DNA of 64,000 nucleotides from Sugiyamaella lignohabitans (taxonomy: Eukaryota; Ascomycota; Dipodascomycetes; Dipodascales; Trichomonascaceae). Location of the stretch: the NCBI RefSeq assembly GCF_001640025.1, contig NC_031674.1, forward strand, positions 2,480,001-2,544,000. The letters are read 5' to 3'. Under the pieces are notes generated by a model, which ran no database searches, had not been told where the DNA came from, and was given only the letters and a program-made list of their open reading frames with translations. This document shows, piece by piece, positions 42,522-55,485 of the stretch; the stretch's first letter is position 1, and each line of letters starts with the position of its first letter. Both the position numbers and the translations under genes were made by a program.

Positions 42522-43514
42522 ATGAATGAAATTGTAGATGATGAATATGGTGCTGAAGCACCATTGGATGACAGCGTGGCTTATGGTGAAGCCGATGGTG
42601 TGCCCCTTGGAGAGTCGGACTCGTTTTCGAATGTAGCTCAAGGACTAACAGGTCATCATAAAGACCTGATGATGCAATACTGGCAAGATACTATCAACAG
42701 TATTGAACACGATGACCACAAATTCAAAATTCACCAGCTTCCTCTAGCAAGAATTAAAAAAGTCATGAAAGCCGACGAAGATGTCAAGATGATTAGTGCC
42801 GAGGCACCTATTTTGTTCGCTAAAGGCTGCGATATATTTATTACTGAATTGACCATGCGAGCGTGGATTCATGCCGAAGAAAACAAACGTCGCACATTAC
42901 AACGTTCGGACATTGCAAGCGCTCTTCAAAAGTCAGATATGTTTGATTTTTTAATCGATATTGTGCCGAGAGAAGAAGCACTTGCTGCTAACCGTCGTCC
43001 TCCAAACTATCAAGATATGTACCAAGAGGCCGGTAGTATTCCAGGCTATGTTGACGAGCAGAATATGTCTGGTTTACCTCATTCAGCACAAGATGTCTCT
43101 CATGATGAGCTGACTCCTACATATACAGCAGAGCTCTCACAGCTACATCATCAGCAACAACCGTCTCACCTACCACCTCACCAACAACCAGTACATCACC
43201 AACAGCAGCAGTTACCACAGATTCCATCTCAACAGCCAACTCCTCAACAACATATTCCTTCGGCTCAGCAGTCACCACATCATACACCTCAGCCACAGTC
43301 ACACCAGCCATCGTCTCAACACTCTACTCCCCAGCCTGGTCAACAACCTCATTATAATATGGACGGCTCATCAGTGGGCCCTGGATCTGGCCTGACGTCC
43401 GCTAATAGCACTCCTGGACCACACCCACAAGGACCACAGCAGGACTATAACCAGGTGTATCCTCAGCACTCATACAGCGAAAACATCGATTATAATGGCT
43501 ATCGCCAGTACTAG
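42522..43514 (+). CDS. HAP5: CCAAT-binding factor subunit (NF-YC)
   Basis: 330 residues from ATG 42522 ([10 protein letters not shown]). The histone-fold core [20 protein letters not shown] followed by [20 protein letters not shown] is the NF-YC/Hap5 signature, with [20 protein letters not shown] after it. With Hap2 and Hap3 it binds CCAAT boxes; with Hap4 or HapX-type partners it governs respiration and iron genes. The C-terminal 130 residues are Gln/His/Pro-rich and disordered. The open frame runs upstream to 42408 but that part lies in the inferred intron. Confidence 0.94.
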   Translation: MNEIVDDEYGAEAPLDDSVAYGEADGVPLGESDSFSNVAQGLTGHHKDLMMQYWQDTINSIEHDDHKFKIHQLPLARIKKVMKADEDVKMISAEAPILFAKGCDIFITELTMRAWIHAEENKRRTLQRSDIASALQKSDMFDFLIDIVPREEALAANRRPPNYQDMYQEAGSIPGYVDEQNMSGLPHSAQDVSHDELTPTYTAELSQLHHQQQPSHLPPHQQPVHHQQQQLPQIPSQQPTPQQHIPSAQQSPHHTPQPQSHQPSSQHSTPQPGQQPHYNMDGSSVGPGSGLTSANSTPGPHPQGPQQDYNQVYPQHSYSENIDYNGYRQY

Positions 43515-44885
43515 CGCTTACGCGCCCTTATGTATATTATGACACATATATTCTATTTCTGCTTAACTTATTGTAATATTTGATGTATCTATCAGAGTGT
43601 GCTTCTGGTGGTTGGAACTCTGTTCCTCCTTGACTTGATAGCTTCCTCTGGCTTCACTCAAGTGATTCTCTTTGCAAGTTGCATCTCTTCTGAGAGTGAA
43701 GTTCAGGAGAAAGAGACTTTCATTGTCGGTGGGTACTTGGGTGTGATAAGGGGTAAGGTGAGACGCCGAAGTAGCTCAAGACTTACCCGCTTTCGGGGCG
43801 CAACCGGACCGTTGTGTAGCAAACGGTTTGTGGGGTAGTCGTTGACTCGGATCCGAAACCTTAACCCTTATCTAGATGATGTCTGTAGATCTGCGGTTTC
43901 CATGCAGTGAGCAAAAAAGAAACTTGGCTCTATTGTATTGTTATTCAAGGTGACTATTACAATGACTGCGGAACCAATATTAGATATGTAGTATGAAATA
44001 GGACATTGTTTCCAATAGTCTTCCTCCTATTCGAACCGGTTCATAAATTGTAACGTGGCCACCCTTTAACCAGTCAGTGCGAACAGCCTCCAGAGACAAA
44101 GTGACTGCCAACTGTTGATAAGATTAAATATAATTCTATAATTCTCATGGGTGTGATATTGCTAGACTCGAGAGAAACAATAGGAGCTATAGGTTCTGGG
44201 ACATTGCCGCCAGAGACTCTCTTTCTCGTTAGATGGATAGCACTAATACCGCTAGTAAATGAACTACTGTTGGCAAATGTACATTATTGATAGTTGTCAA
44301 ATCCACTAAGTTCGACTTGACTACTGCGGGGTTAAAGTAAATATCGGACTCCATCAGATCCGGTATGTATACTAAATTCGATGGATATTTTGACCTTACA
44401 TTTGTGGGTCTGCACCAGTGTAGTGACCCCCACCCGTGTAAATCGCATACGATATGCTATCAAAAGGAATTGTTTTCTTTATCTCCGGACAACTAACAGC
44501 CGTATATCTTTAGTTCGGAAAAAGTGTTCCAGGTTCTGTTTAATGCTATCCGGAGTTATGTTTGTACTTATTGGAGAAACTAGTCGCTTGTGCACGAGGT
44601 AGCCATACGATATCAAATGTCGTAGTTGGTTTGAGGTCCTATCTAAATTCCGATTTCCGCACGCTTTTCCGCAAAATGTACGGCTTAGTTATAGCACACC
44701 CTAATCAAGCTAGGATCCGCCGTTATCCGAAAAAAGATCTTGCATATCGTGAAACTAATATAACCAGTGAGATTAATTTTTTTTTTTTATTTTGCTTCCC
44801 CGTAAGATTTCCATTCTAGCATTTAAAACGGCTAGTATTTCCGGTTTTTGGGGAATACTTGATAGAACAGTCGTCTCCGAATACA
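43515..44885. other. 1.4 kb intergenic region, HAP5 to DIC1
   Basis: No gene, tRNA or hairpin element recognised. Short frames here have no family resemblance. Confidence 0.5.
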
Positions 44886-45908
44886 ATGACAGGGTCAAAA
44901 AAACCACATCAACCGTATGTTAGTCATAAATGATTAAACTCTCAAGGGCAGCTCGGAATAATGTCGCGCATATCACAAAGTTTTGTGTAAACGATAGATG
45001 CCTCTTATTTTTCAAACGCTTCGGTTACTAACGGTATCACTAGATTCTGGTATGGCGGTTTCGCCAGTATGGTAGCTGCCTCATGCACACATCCTTTAGA
45101 TTTGGCCAAGGTTAGAATGCAGACTGCTGCTAGACCCGGTGCTAATATGTTCGGCACTTTGCTCGGAGTTGTTAAGAACGAAGGCTTATTGGCCATCTAT
45201 CAAGGACTTAGTGCTAGTTTGTTGCGACAAGCTACTTACTCGACAACAAGATTTGGTGTCTATGAATACCTCAAAGAAGCAGTCAGCACAGACAAGTCCA
45301 AACCTCCTTCTACCAGTGTACTATTACCTATCTCCATGTTTTCTGGTCTTGTTGGTGGTATTGTAGGCAATCCTGCTGACGTTGTCAATATCCGTATGCA
45401 AAACGATAAATCATGTCCACCAGAACTCCGTCGTAACTATCGTAATGCATTTGACGGAGTGCGAAGAATTATTGTTGAAGAGGGTCCTAAAGCATTATTC
45501 CGAGGATTAGTCCCCAACTGTGTCAGAGGTGTGCTAATGACTGCATCTCAGGTTGTTTCCTATGACCGTATGAAATATTTATTAGTATCTGGCTTTGGCA
45601 TGGATGAGAAGAAGAGATCTACCCACTTTTCTGCTTCTTTACTGGCTGGTTTGGTAGCTACTACAGTTTGTAGTCCTGCTGATGTAGTGAAAACCAGAAT
45701 CATGAACGCCGCTTCTAACAGCGATAGTGCCTTCGGTATTCTCGTTAAAGCAGTGAAATCAGAGGGTATTCTTTTTGCATTCAGAGGCTGGCTCCCTGCA
45801 TTTATTAGATTGGGTCCCCAGACAATTGTAACATTCCTAGTATTAGAACAACTCAAGGCTTCTGGATTGGGTCAGAAGCGACCAGTTCTACAACAGCAGT
45901 CCCTCTAG
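44886..45908 (+). CDS. DIC1: Mitochondrial dicarboxylate carrier, two exons
   Basis: Exon 1 (44886-44914) gives MTGSKKPHQP; exon 2 is 45044-45908; total 297 residues. The intron starts GTATGT and ends TTACTAAC-GGTATCACTAG. The join restores P-FWYGGFASMVAASCTHPLDL, matching the YPWWYGGAAG start of yeast Dic1 (298 residues). Three carrier repeats carry PxDxxKxR-type motifs: HPLDLAKVR, NPADVVNIR and SPADVVKTR. It exchanges malate or succinate for phosphate across the inner mitochondrial membrane. LLAGLVATTVCSPADV and the MLMTASQVVSYD-like segment are near-identical to Dic1. The internal ATG at 45069 would cut off the first transmembrane segment and is not the start. Confidence 0.93.
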
Positions 45909-45990
45909 ACATTATTACAGTATCATGAGATCATTAATATTATTTATATTGTTGGATATTTCAGGTTGTAAGTGTTGGCCTGCTTTTGGT

Positions 45991-46020
45991 GACTGGGGTT
46001 CAGCTCCAACCACCGGTAGC
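45991..46020 (-). repeat. Probable decayed hairpin element
   Basis: Reads GACTGGGGTTCAGCTCC then AACCACCGGTAGC; about 20 of 29 positions agree with the internal stem and 5' motif of the element in reverse orientation, including the order of blocks. Confidence 0.4.
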
Positions 46021-46149
46021 GTCTTTCCCTCTACTTTAGTATTCTTCCTACAATCCCTCATCTTCTTGCAGACATAGAAAGAGTAAATCTGGGTTATATC
46101 AGTTTCTAAATCAGTTCATCACCATCATTTGATACTCAGCCAGTGGCCT

Positions 46150-46157
46150 TCACGTGA
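46150..46157. promoter_or_regulatory. TCACGTGA palindrome
   Basis: Perfect palindrome 108 bases ahead of the next gene; same octamer as at 30077 and 55871. Probable bHLH (Cbf1-like) site, inferred. Confidence 0.45.
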
Positions 46158-46264
46158 TGTTTTATGTCATGATCATCGTCAATTGATCTTATAGGGGATA
46201 TGCGTATAGCTGACACGATTTACGTGATGGTCATCCCCAAGAATTTCGAATTATAATATCTTGT

Positions 46265-47605
46265 ATGGATGTACAAACAGAGATTCTGGCTAGTCTCAGT
46301 GCTGTTGGCTCAGTTAGCAGCTTAGCAGATCTTGGTAAAGAGGAAATTGGTCAGAAAATCCCGAAGCCGTCATTATCGAAGAGCACCAGCCCTGCTGCGG
46401 AGTATTATATTAAGGGTGTTAGAGAGGATTGTGTTCGCTGGGTTGTCGACGAGCAGACGGGTGAAGAGCAACTTCGAATTGTTATAACACGAGGGGTGAA
46501 GAAGTGCCCTATTGAATCGTGTGAAAAAGCCGGTGTCATCTGCGATGGCAGAACTGTGATAAAGCACTACAACAGTGTCCATACCGAGCAGTATGGAGAG
46601 CTGCTTCCATCAAATTATGATAAAGGCCCGAAAGTATTGTCTCGAGTAGGAGGCCGCGTTAGACTTCTCCACGCTGATAGAATGCCTGCTAATTATACCA
46701 TTGATCCAGAGAAGTCGTTTACCAACAGTGAGCTTGTCAGTCTAGTGAGAAACGCACGAGATAAAGAGCGTCGACTGAAATTAAAGGGAAGTCTGTCTGA
46801 CTTTACACAGAAAATACGAAATTATATGAACTCGCGACCTCGGCGAGTAAAGGCTTTAATTACAGCGTTTTCAAATATGGGTCCCCAGAAATCTTTGGAG
46901 TATGTCAGAGTTCAATGGGGAGAATTTCGCAGAAGAGCGTGCAACTTTCTGACACCTGTGGAGATGGAGCTCCTAAGAACCTGCCTCCCCTTTAACATAG
47001 CTGTATTATTACCTCCCGCTATTGATTATGACACTAGGATGCTTCCAGGACAGACTCATGAGACGCTGATTAACGACGTGGCTGGCGTGCAGAAACTAAC
47101 CTGGGATTTTGTCTATTGGCCAGTTAATTCACTCTCAGCTGTCTTAAACGCTTGCTCAGCTTCGATTCATTTATCCAACCGTGACAGCGAACAACTGCCA
47201 GGTATGCCGCTGTACAAACAATCGGAAGAATTAAAACGGTACAACTACCGCACAAATAAAAGGTACTGTCGCTGGAAACGCGACTATCGTCCAGATTTAG
47301 AACTTATTCCAGGCTTTAAAACTGTCGAGCTGAGGTTAGAGCAGAATTCCTTTCGTCTAACTGAAGTGGACGAACTCATTTATGACGAGCTTGTTATGAA
47401 TATGACCACACTGGCCGAATCAATGGTTGACTTTGGTATAAATAAGCAGATACTGGCAAAATATTCTTTAAAGGTAATCCCGAGTCTAACTGGCGGATGT
47501 TTGAATGAATTCGTAACCTCTGAGCAAGAAATCAGTAAGATATTTAACCAATGTGGCTTGACGGATCTTAGAAAAGTTACCCGATGGAATGAAGAACTAA
47601 GCTGA
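46265..47605 (+). CDS. Unnamed protein with one C2H2-like finger
   Basis: 446 residues, no intron. A single zinc-finger-like motif lies at residues about 80-105: CPIESCEKAG..GRTVIKHYNSVH, that is C-x4-C-x(15)-H-x4-H, longer between the second Cys and first His than a classic C2H2 finger. Around it are Arg/Lys-rich stretches (RRLKLKGSLSDF, NYMNSRPRRVKALI) and a middle part with several conserved-looking Trp and Tyr (LTWDFVYWPVN). No membrane segment or signal. I do not recognise the family. A DNA- or RNA-binding role is possible but inferred from the finger alone. It has normal codon use for the region and its own promoter, and runs convergent to TOR. Confidence 0.65.
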   Translation: MDVQTEILASLSAVGSVSSLADLGKEEIGQKIPKPSLSKSTSPAAEYYIKGVREDCVRWVVDEQTGEEQLRIVITRGVKKCPIESCEKAGVICDGRTVIKHYNSVHTEQYGELLPSNYDKGPKVLSRVGGRVRLLHADRMPANYTIDPEKSFTNSELVSLVRNARDKERRLKLKGSLSDFTQKIRNYMNSRPRRVKALITAFSNMGPQKSLEYVRVQWGEFRRRACNFLTPVEMELLRTCLPFNIAVLLPPAIDYDTRMLPGQTHETLINDVAGVQKLTWDFVYWPVNSLSAVLNACSASIHLSNRDSEQLPGMPLYKQSEELKRYNYRTNKRYCRWKRDYRPDLELIPGFKTVELRLEQNSFRLTEVDELIYDELVMNMTTLAESMVDFGINKQILAKYSLKVIPSLTGGCLNEFVTSEQEISKIFNQCGLTDLRKVTRWNEELS

Positions 47606-47845
47606 ACGTCTGAATAAACTCCAATGCTGTAATTTATTTTCTTTATTTATATTTGTGTTCAGAGACTTTATTGCTCCAGTAAAAACAATCTCAACAAACG
47701 CCTTTAGCTTATTCTTATCTTATTTATTATTATTTTTTTTATTGGAGAAATCGTCTTAGCCCCCTTAAGTTTTTGAACGGACGAATTAATTCTTTTCTAT
47801 TAGTCATATTTCATTTATTATTAAATAGTATAATGTAGACAGCCT

Positions 47846-50800
47846 CTACCAGAAAGAGCACCATCCGACGAAATGTTGGCACAAGTTTTCAATGTTCGTT
47901 GCTTGTTTGATCAGCCTGTCAACTTGGTTTGGTGTGTCAAGATTGTGGAACCTCTTGAAATCATTACCAGTCAGTTTATCGGTGATACGTCTCAAAACCA
48001 GTTGAGCACGAGCAGTACGAACCTCTGATTGTTGGATTGTCTCCTCAACCTTTGAAGCCTCGTTATCGTTGACGATCGTTCTTCTTCGCAATTCTGCAGG
48101 ATCAACAATATTATTCGGGTTATTCGATGACGATACACTGGCCCTGCGTTCTACAGTTTGGTCAGTTGCGGGAGGAACTGGGACCAATGTTTTATCTGCT
48201 TTTGCATTGGCAGGAATATCGAAACCCCAGTTGATCAAAGGATCATATGCAAATGCTTCGAGAATAGCCATCAAGGACTCACTATTATCGCGTAACAACC
48301 TCATAACATTTTCACATGTGATACGGTAACTTCCTTCAATACCAGACACCTCCATTGCGTAAGTTAACATTCTAGTTAATCTAAACGGAACCTTTTCAGG
48401 GAACTTCTCACGCAAGATGGCCGCTTCAAAACAGTCACCAAAATCAATATGAATGACTTTACCTGTATATCTGTCCATCATCAGATTAGAAGGATGTCTA
48501 TCACCCAGGCCAAGAATATAGCCCACCATCGACATGACGGCCAATGACCGCGTGTATTGTGTACGACGATCAAGCCAAGCCTCTGAAGATCTACTCTTGA
48601 GCCATAGGACTCTATAGAGATCTTGACCACGCGTGTTGTCAAGAGCATGAGTAAACACTTCGATCTTTTGGATGTGTGTCAAGTTCTCGTAGTCTGGTGC
48701 CATCTGTAACATGATACGGTGCTCAATATTCAACAGAATCTTATTTTCACGATATTCTCTGATCAAATAATGGAAGGTATCACTGTGAGGTACCCATCCT
48801 AGTAGACCAGACTTGGGTGATAGAGGAATAGCTGCATAACGTTGAATGTTAAGATGCCTCTTAAAGCACTCTGGATCGTCAGCAAGTAGTGTATTAACCA
48901 AACCGAACAATTGCATGACCAGGTTGTCTTGGCGAATATCTTCGTGACCCTTGAGTACATATTGGTATTCTTTTCCATCACTACCCTTGATAGTAACCTT
49001 TCTTGGTCTCTGTTTAGACGAGATAACTGAGAAAATAGGGTCAAATTTGACAATACTGATAACTGGTTTTCCAGGAACATAGGTACCCGGAACAGCTAGT
49101 GACAAATCATGAGCAGCCATAAGCTTGGGAGATACGTATTGCAAATCGAGCGATTGCAATTGAGGCAGTTGCCTAGTGATTCTTCTGAATACACTGTAGT
49201 AGATATCCCAAGCTTGATTCAAGTGAGTCAGATCGTTTGTACGCTTATAACTCAGAGCCCATTCGTAAGCGTCATGCAGGTCTCGACCAAAAGCAGTCTG
49301 GAAAGAAACTTCGCGTAATGTTTCAGGACCCCGTTCAAGAGCTCTGTGGAGCGGTTCCAACGTAGCAAACATTTTGTCAATGTTATGCTCTCCAAAGAAA
49401 TATCTTGAAGCATCTTCCAAGCCCTCATGCCATTGTTCATGCCAAAGAACTGCAACTCTAATAAGTTCAAAACTTACTAGTTCAGACTGATCAACTAAAA
49501 CTGCACTGTGTGCTCTCATCTTATCAAGAATAGTAGACGCGGCCTTTTGGCGGGAAACACTATCCGATTTGATGGCAACAGTCAATGGATATGCCAAAGC
49601 TTGTGGATGTTTCTTACCAAGCTCATTAAGAAGGCCATGAAGAGTTTTACTGACAGTGGGATCTGGTTGATGAATTCGAGAAATCAACTGTGGTACAACT
49701 TCCAGCCACACTTCTACCTTGATCATTGCAAACCCTTCAGTCATAGCGGAAGCAGCTTCTACTACTCCACCATATTTGAACCACAAGGTGAGCAATCTTA
49801 AAATGTCTTGGAGTGCCTTCTGATCTGATAATGAGATAGAATGGAAGAAACCGCGAAGAGCTGGCACGACATGTCGCTGCACAAGATCTTTTGGTGGTTC
49901 ATAAGGTAGTGGAGGGGGTCCTGCACTGGGATTTGCAAGAGCAGCAGCTATTGCTTGAGTGGATTGCATTTTCAAACTTTCGTGCATCGACACAACATCG
50001 AAATTCGCTAGAGCCCAACTATGCCAAGCTTTATACCATTTGCGATCGAAATGGGTAGCAAGAAGATAAGCACCCAGAACTGCGTCTTTGTCATCAGTTT
50101 TCCAATTCGGAATTAGTTTAACTTGCCATTCACCTTGCTTCAAGAAACATCTCGCAAGAAGTTTGGTATACTGCTCAGTTTCCTCTGTGGCTCCCGGTCT
50201 CTCTGATGGTAATGGCTGTGATATGAGATCATCATTACTACCCAGGTTAAGATCTTCTGCCATGCGACTGGTAAACTCCAACAAGCAATTAAGAGCTTCT
50301 CTGTGGCTTCCAGTTGCCCATAAGTATTTAACTTGGGCATATACAACCTGTGGAGGTGCACCGCCTCGTGAAGAACTGTGATCGCCATCTTCTTTTTCCA
50401 GTAGAGATCCTAGCGACTTCTCTGCTAAGCCCATTCTATTGGATTTACGACATAGATTAGCAAACTTAATCCACATGTCCATATCTTGCTTCGGTTTGAC
50501 AACCAGCGCACGGACTTTGAGCATTCTCTGCCAAATATCGACATTACGCTGGCATCCTTTAAGACGTCTCATCCAAGTCTTCCTCATGGTCTCCTTTTCT
50601 TCAGCGTTATCTGGAAGTAATTTATAGGTGATAATTTCTTCCAGTTCTGCGAGCATCTGTACTCGTACAACAACACCATAGGCACGATTATAACTTTCAC
50701 TGACAAGTGCAGTCAACTCAGTGATAAGCTGATCACGAGCCTTGAGAATTTGCTGAGAGGCTTCCTCAAAGTTGCTACGATGAATATACAGAATAGAGTT

Positions 50801-53800
50801 GAAGAATGAACGATCGGGGGAATCTGGTTTCATAACCGAGATATAAGTATCCATCTTTTCCCATTGACCAAGACCCCATGAGGCAGCGGCTGCCAAAGGA
50901 GCGACTGCTCTACGGATCTCATTCGTAGAGTTGGTCCATTTCTCTTGTGCCAGTTGTGACAACTGCTCCCACTCTCCCAATGCATGCAAGCAACGCATTT
51001 TACCCATGGTAATGTCCATTGAATCAGGTTCAGTTTTTTCTCTAGCTCTATAAGCGGCCAATGCCTCTTCCCATCGTTGCAACTTTTCGTACCAGGTTTC
51101 CTTTAGTTGTAGATTGTGGTGCTGTTGTGCATGCTTCAGAATACCGATAGCGGCATCTGACTGTTGCAATTGGTTATTAATCGTGATTAACGATTCAATT
51201 GTAGGCGTCGAAGGTTCTGTCATAAACTCTAGCTCCTTATAATGGAGAGCCTTGGCATATGCATGACATTTCTGAGCATAGATTGCAAAAGTTCTGATGT
51301 CGATTGGTAGCGGTTTCTCATCATGTTCCATGTACTCAGCAAGGTTTAGGATGACTTGTAGGACTTCAGGAGGGATATTCGGAGACGTCAGCGCAGCTTC
51401 AATATGCTTAACAAGATCTTCTTTATACTGATCATAGAGTTCGGTCCAGCAGCTGAAGAAACTGGCATTGAACAGGTCGCGGGCTAAAGGTGGGTATACA
51501 CCAGCAATACTAGAGCATGCTCTGATTGCATGAGAGGGAGATTCTTTTAGCAATTCAACACTAAATTTACGAATCCACTCATACCAATCTTCACGAGTCG
51601 ACCGTTGTGAAGTATCCCATGCTGACTTGAGTTGCTGTTGGTTAACAGGAAGCTTCATTGATGGCACATCGGCGGGTGAAGCTTCATCTCTCATCTTGTC
51701 TCGCTTGCGGAAAGGATTCAAGTTTTGCGGTAATGGCTCATTATTGAGCAGTTTCGAAATAAGTCTCTCGTATGTGGACGAGTGTACCTTTGCTTTGGCT
51801 AGTTCGTGATTGATAACTTCGATAAACACTGTGAATTCCGATCCCATTTGGTAAGCTAGAGAAGACAAAGTTTCAACGGACACCTTCCTAAGCTCTTCAT
51901 TGCCGTCTCTAATAACACGTAGTAAGGGGTGAATTATACGTGAAGCCATATCATTCAGATTTACAGTACGACAGAGGTCACCAACTGATTCAATAGCAGC
52001 AACTCGCAATGGCAGCGGGGCATGTTCGAACCTATTCACAATTGTCGGAATAATGAGGTGGATATATTCTTCAATATTCGACCCGAAGGTGACAAAGCTA
52101 TTAAGAACCTTGATCGAAGATTCAAGAGACCCGCCTACCTGTTGTTGATCATTTTGGAGCACTCCGATTAGCAGTGGTAACAAAGATGGAATATAGATTT
52201 TGAATTCACCATCCAAAGCTTGCGAAATGGAATCGATAAGCATTAAAATAGTGGGTTGGAGCGAGGGAATGGGAAAGAACTCCTTGATAATAGCGAATAT
52301 ACTATCCAAATAAGTTCGAATATGCTGCTTGACCACGTTGACGAGAATTGACAATTGCTTAAAAAAGAACTCGGTCATGGTATTTGTGCTCGTTCTCATG
52401 ACACCCAACAGTCCAGGGATAATCTGGCTCAAAAATGGAACACACTTCAAACCTAATGATTTGAAGATAAACAAAATAGCTTGAGCTATCATTGTATGAT
52501 GGGTAACTAATGAACTATCCTTCAATAGACCCATGAGTGTTGTGATAACTACTGTTGGGAAATATTCGTCTGATGTGGGGCTCATACCCTTCATAAGTAA
52601 TTTAATATCGATTGGAGTTTGTTCACGTTCACCCTCGTCATCTTCGGTTTTTCTTACTACCTCACGATACTTGTATGGATCCAGAGCACCTAAAATTCCA
52701 AGTAATCTGACAGTCTCTCGTTGAATTGGTACCGATTGCTCTGTTCGAAGGATATTAATCAAGATACCTAATAATTGTGGGTAGTCGATAAATGGATCAA
52801 TGACGTAGCCTGTGCTACTTGCCAGTTGACCCAAAGTTCTTAATGCGGCATCCCTCTTAACTGGTGATGCCTGGTCCTGGAATGTATCCAAAATCAAGTT
52901 CATTAACTGTGGAATGTATTCTTCCATTTGTTTTGGACCAATACGAGCCAATTCACCAATGGCCTTGATTGAGCTGGCAGCAACTGAGGAGCTCGAGTCT
53001 CTGGCACGAGGGATCAAAACTTTGAGAATCGATTTAACATAAGGCTTAATAAGGCCCTTTGACGACCTGATAAGAGCTGCCAGTAATTTAGCACTTTCTT
53101 CCTTATTTCTGGGGTTATTAGAGTATTCAAGCTCGGTAAGAAGCTGAATCAAAGTTTTTCGAAGAGACGGGATAACATATGCCGGGTTACATCTGCTTAG
53201 TCGGCCAATTACTGTTATCGCTACTTGACGGATACTGAATACTTCGTCGTTTAAGGCCATAAAGAGAAGTCTGACATTTTCTGGTTGTGAAAGATGAGGA
53301 TCAAGTCTTGCATCTAATGAACTTAGCACTTCATATCGAATCTCAGCCGAAGGATCAGTAACAGAAATTGTCAGCAACCGCTCAATAACAATGCCAACAG
53401 ACTTTAAGGCATTGCTACTAACATGGTTACAAATAGGGTCTTTAGTGTAAATCTTGCAAGAAGTCAGAGCGGCAGCTTTTCGCACTTGTGGATCGTCGTG
53501 TTCCATATATCTGATTACACAGTCTTTGACAAAATCAGAGAGTGAACGACCCTTGAAATTGAACAGACCTAACACAGTCAGTGCTAGTGTAATCAGCTGG
53601 TTCTCAGTCATGTCGGAGGACAAGCCGTCTTTGGCCAGAGTCATTTCTCTATACTCCCTAGCAGCGGTTTCATTCATATTATGACTGTGATTTGGGCTTC
53701 CTGGGGCCCTATAAGGGCTACCATTTAGAGTCAAACTAAGAATATCCAGCAGTCTATCTCTTATGGTATCTTGTAATGGCGGGATATACATGACAAAATC

Positions 53801-55326
53801 AGTCAAGCAACGCACTAAAGCATCACTCAATCCACTGGCAAATATGAGCTCCAAAATCTCTCTAGTAATATGTTTAGCAAGAGTTTGGCCAACAGCACCA
53901 GCCAGCATTCCCAAACAGCTAAAAATAGCCCCTTCCTGCTCCTTCCTAACTCGTCTAAAATAGTTAGTTCTGCTCCTTATAATAGGACCTCTCACTATCT
54001 CCTGCGAAGCAGGAGCAACGGGGTTTGGGGCGGAGCCCCAGCCGCCGGAGGCACAATGTCACCCAAAATAACATACCCTTTTGACATGAGCCCTTCACGG
54101 ACATTTTCCAGGATGGGTTCGAGGTAGAAAGTCATGTTACTGCGAACGCTGACGGCGATGTTTCCGATCGAGAGAAAAACGAGTCCCCGGTCTTTTTCTT
54201 TCTTGAGCTGGCCAATAAGATGTGCGGTACAGTCGACCAGGTACCGCTTGGTGAACTCTACAGGGTTGTACTTTGCGAGATCTGGCAGGATCATGATGAC
54301 GGTGCGACGAATAAGCGGGTCCTTGTGATCTTTGTATCGTAGCACAGTATCACACACCTCGATATACCTTGGTTGCATAAACATGCCAGCGTGACCGAGA
54401 AGCTCGCGGTATACTAGTAAACTTCCGTGAATGGTTTCGGTGATAGCAGTCTTGAACCCACTTTGCGCTTCTTCTAAAATCTTGTTATACCATTGCTGTC
54501 TTTGAACACTATCTCTAGCGAAAATAATCTTTAAACAGGCACTCAGTGCATCAGCAGCGTCGACTCGAATGGCCAATCTCGGGTCTCGCAATGCTACCCA
54601 GATCGATTCTATAATCTGTCCAACATATGAATACAAGAGTGTCGGACTGTTTTCGGCCATGGCCTTGATTTCGAGCACAGCAGCGTGTCTTCTCACTTCC
54701 TGGCGGTCTGATTGCAGCCATTCTAAGCATCGCTTGACTTCGAAATCGACTAAATCACCTGCCAAACTGCCGGAAATCGTCAGCTTACCAAGTGCACTGG
54801 CTGCAGCTCTTAATACATCGGTATCTGTAGTCTGAACTACCGATCGTAAGTAGTTCACAAACCGGGTGATTTTTACAGCTGCTTCTTCTCCCGTATCGGC
54901 ATCAATCAACTGGTCAATGGCGTAGACGGCACCCAGCCGAAAACTCGGGTCGGGACTCCTTAAAAGTTCAAAAATGCGCTTGTTGATGTCATTATTATAC
55001 CTAGCAAACTGCTCTGGCGGTATCTCTGGTGCAACCGACACTAGATGTGTTTTCAGGTTCTCAGCTGCCCGCTTTTTTTCTTCATGCGATCTACTCTGTT
55101 AGCACATGTCTTCTAACTAACCATACTTCCATTCCCTCCTTCTCTTCACCTGGCAACTAATCTCCCCATAACCAAACAAATAATCCTGTAAGTACATCAC
55201 AAGGACCAATGGGCTACAAATATCATGTTTCGGTGATAAAAGTCTCTGTTTTGGGACTTACTTCGACTTCAGGCCTGCGAATATCGTGGACACAACTGTG
55301 CTGTCCAGCGTCGTTGACGCCGACAT
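47846..55326 (-). CDS. TOR: TOR serine/threonine kinase, three coding exons
   Basis: Exons 55326-55262, 55090-54077 and 53954-47846 give 2395 residues (Saccharomyces Tor2 has 2474). Exon 1 encodes MSASTTLDSTVVSTIFAGLK; intron 2 (54076-53955, GTATGT...CTAAC-TATTTTAG) contains a hairpin element, and the join reads SKG-RVRKEQEGAIFSCLG. HEAT repeats fill the first half, then the FAT domain, the rapamycin-binding FRB domain near 1850-1950 (VLWHEQWHEGLEDASRYFFG), the kinase (GHEDIRQDN, catalytic DRHPSN near 2177, HIDFGD) and a C-terminal FATC ending HFVGWCSFW. The serine before the FRB helix whose change gives rapamycin resistance in other yeasts is present (LVSFELIRV), so sensitivity is expected. 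TOR is the core of TORC1 and TORC2. An additional intron (55485-55329) in the leader is inferred from CTAAC-AACCCAG. This is the only TOR gene here; whether a second exists cannot be seen. Confidence 0.97.
53999..54052 (-). repeat. Hairpin element copy 6, in TOR intron 2
   Basis: 54 bases, in the sense of TOR. Terminal stem CTCCTGC-TTC-GCAGGAG as in copy 4; the internal stem has one changed base (GCCCCAA). Confidence 0.92.
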
Positions 55327-55381
55327 GTCTGGGTTGTTAGATCTCTTACTTCAATTAGTACTTGTGGGTTGTCGGCCAGTT

Positions 55382-55431
55382 GCCTCCGGCGGCCGGGCTC
55401 CGCCCGGACCCGTAGTGCTCGCTTCGCGAGC
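55382..55431 (+). repeat. Hairpin element copy 7, in inferred TOR leader intron
   Basis: 50 bases, antisense to TOR. Internal stem CCGGGC-TCC-GCCCGG, terminal stem GCTCGC-TTC-GCGAGC. Confidence 0.92.
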
Positions 55432-55485
55432 TGCTGAGACGCCCTGCGTCCTGTTCAGTGTTTAGTCAAGAGAGCTCGTTCTTAC

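Larger units (their letters stand above)
45909..46264. other. Intergenic DIC1 to zinc-finger gene
   Basis: 356 bases holding a probable decayed hairpin element (45991-46020) and a TCACGTGA site. Otherwise nothing recognised. Confidence 0.5.

Noticed and set aside
53995..54075. C-terminal extension YVILGDIVPPAAGAPP.. of the TOR exon 2 frame
   Set aside because: This is readthrough into intron 2 and the hairpin element; the GTATGT/CTAAC/TTTTAG signals and the in-frame join show it is spliced out.
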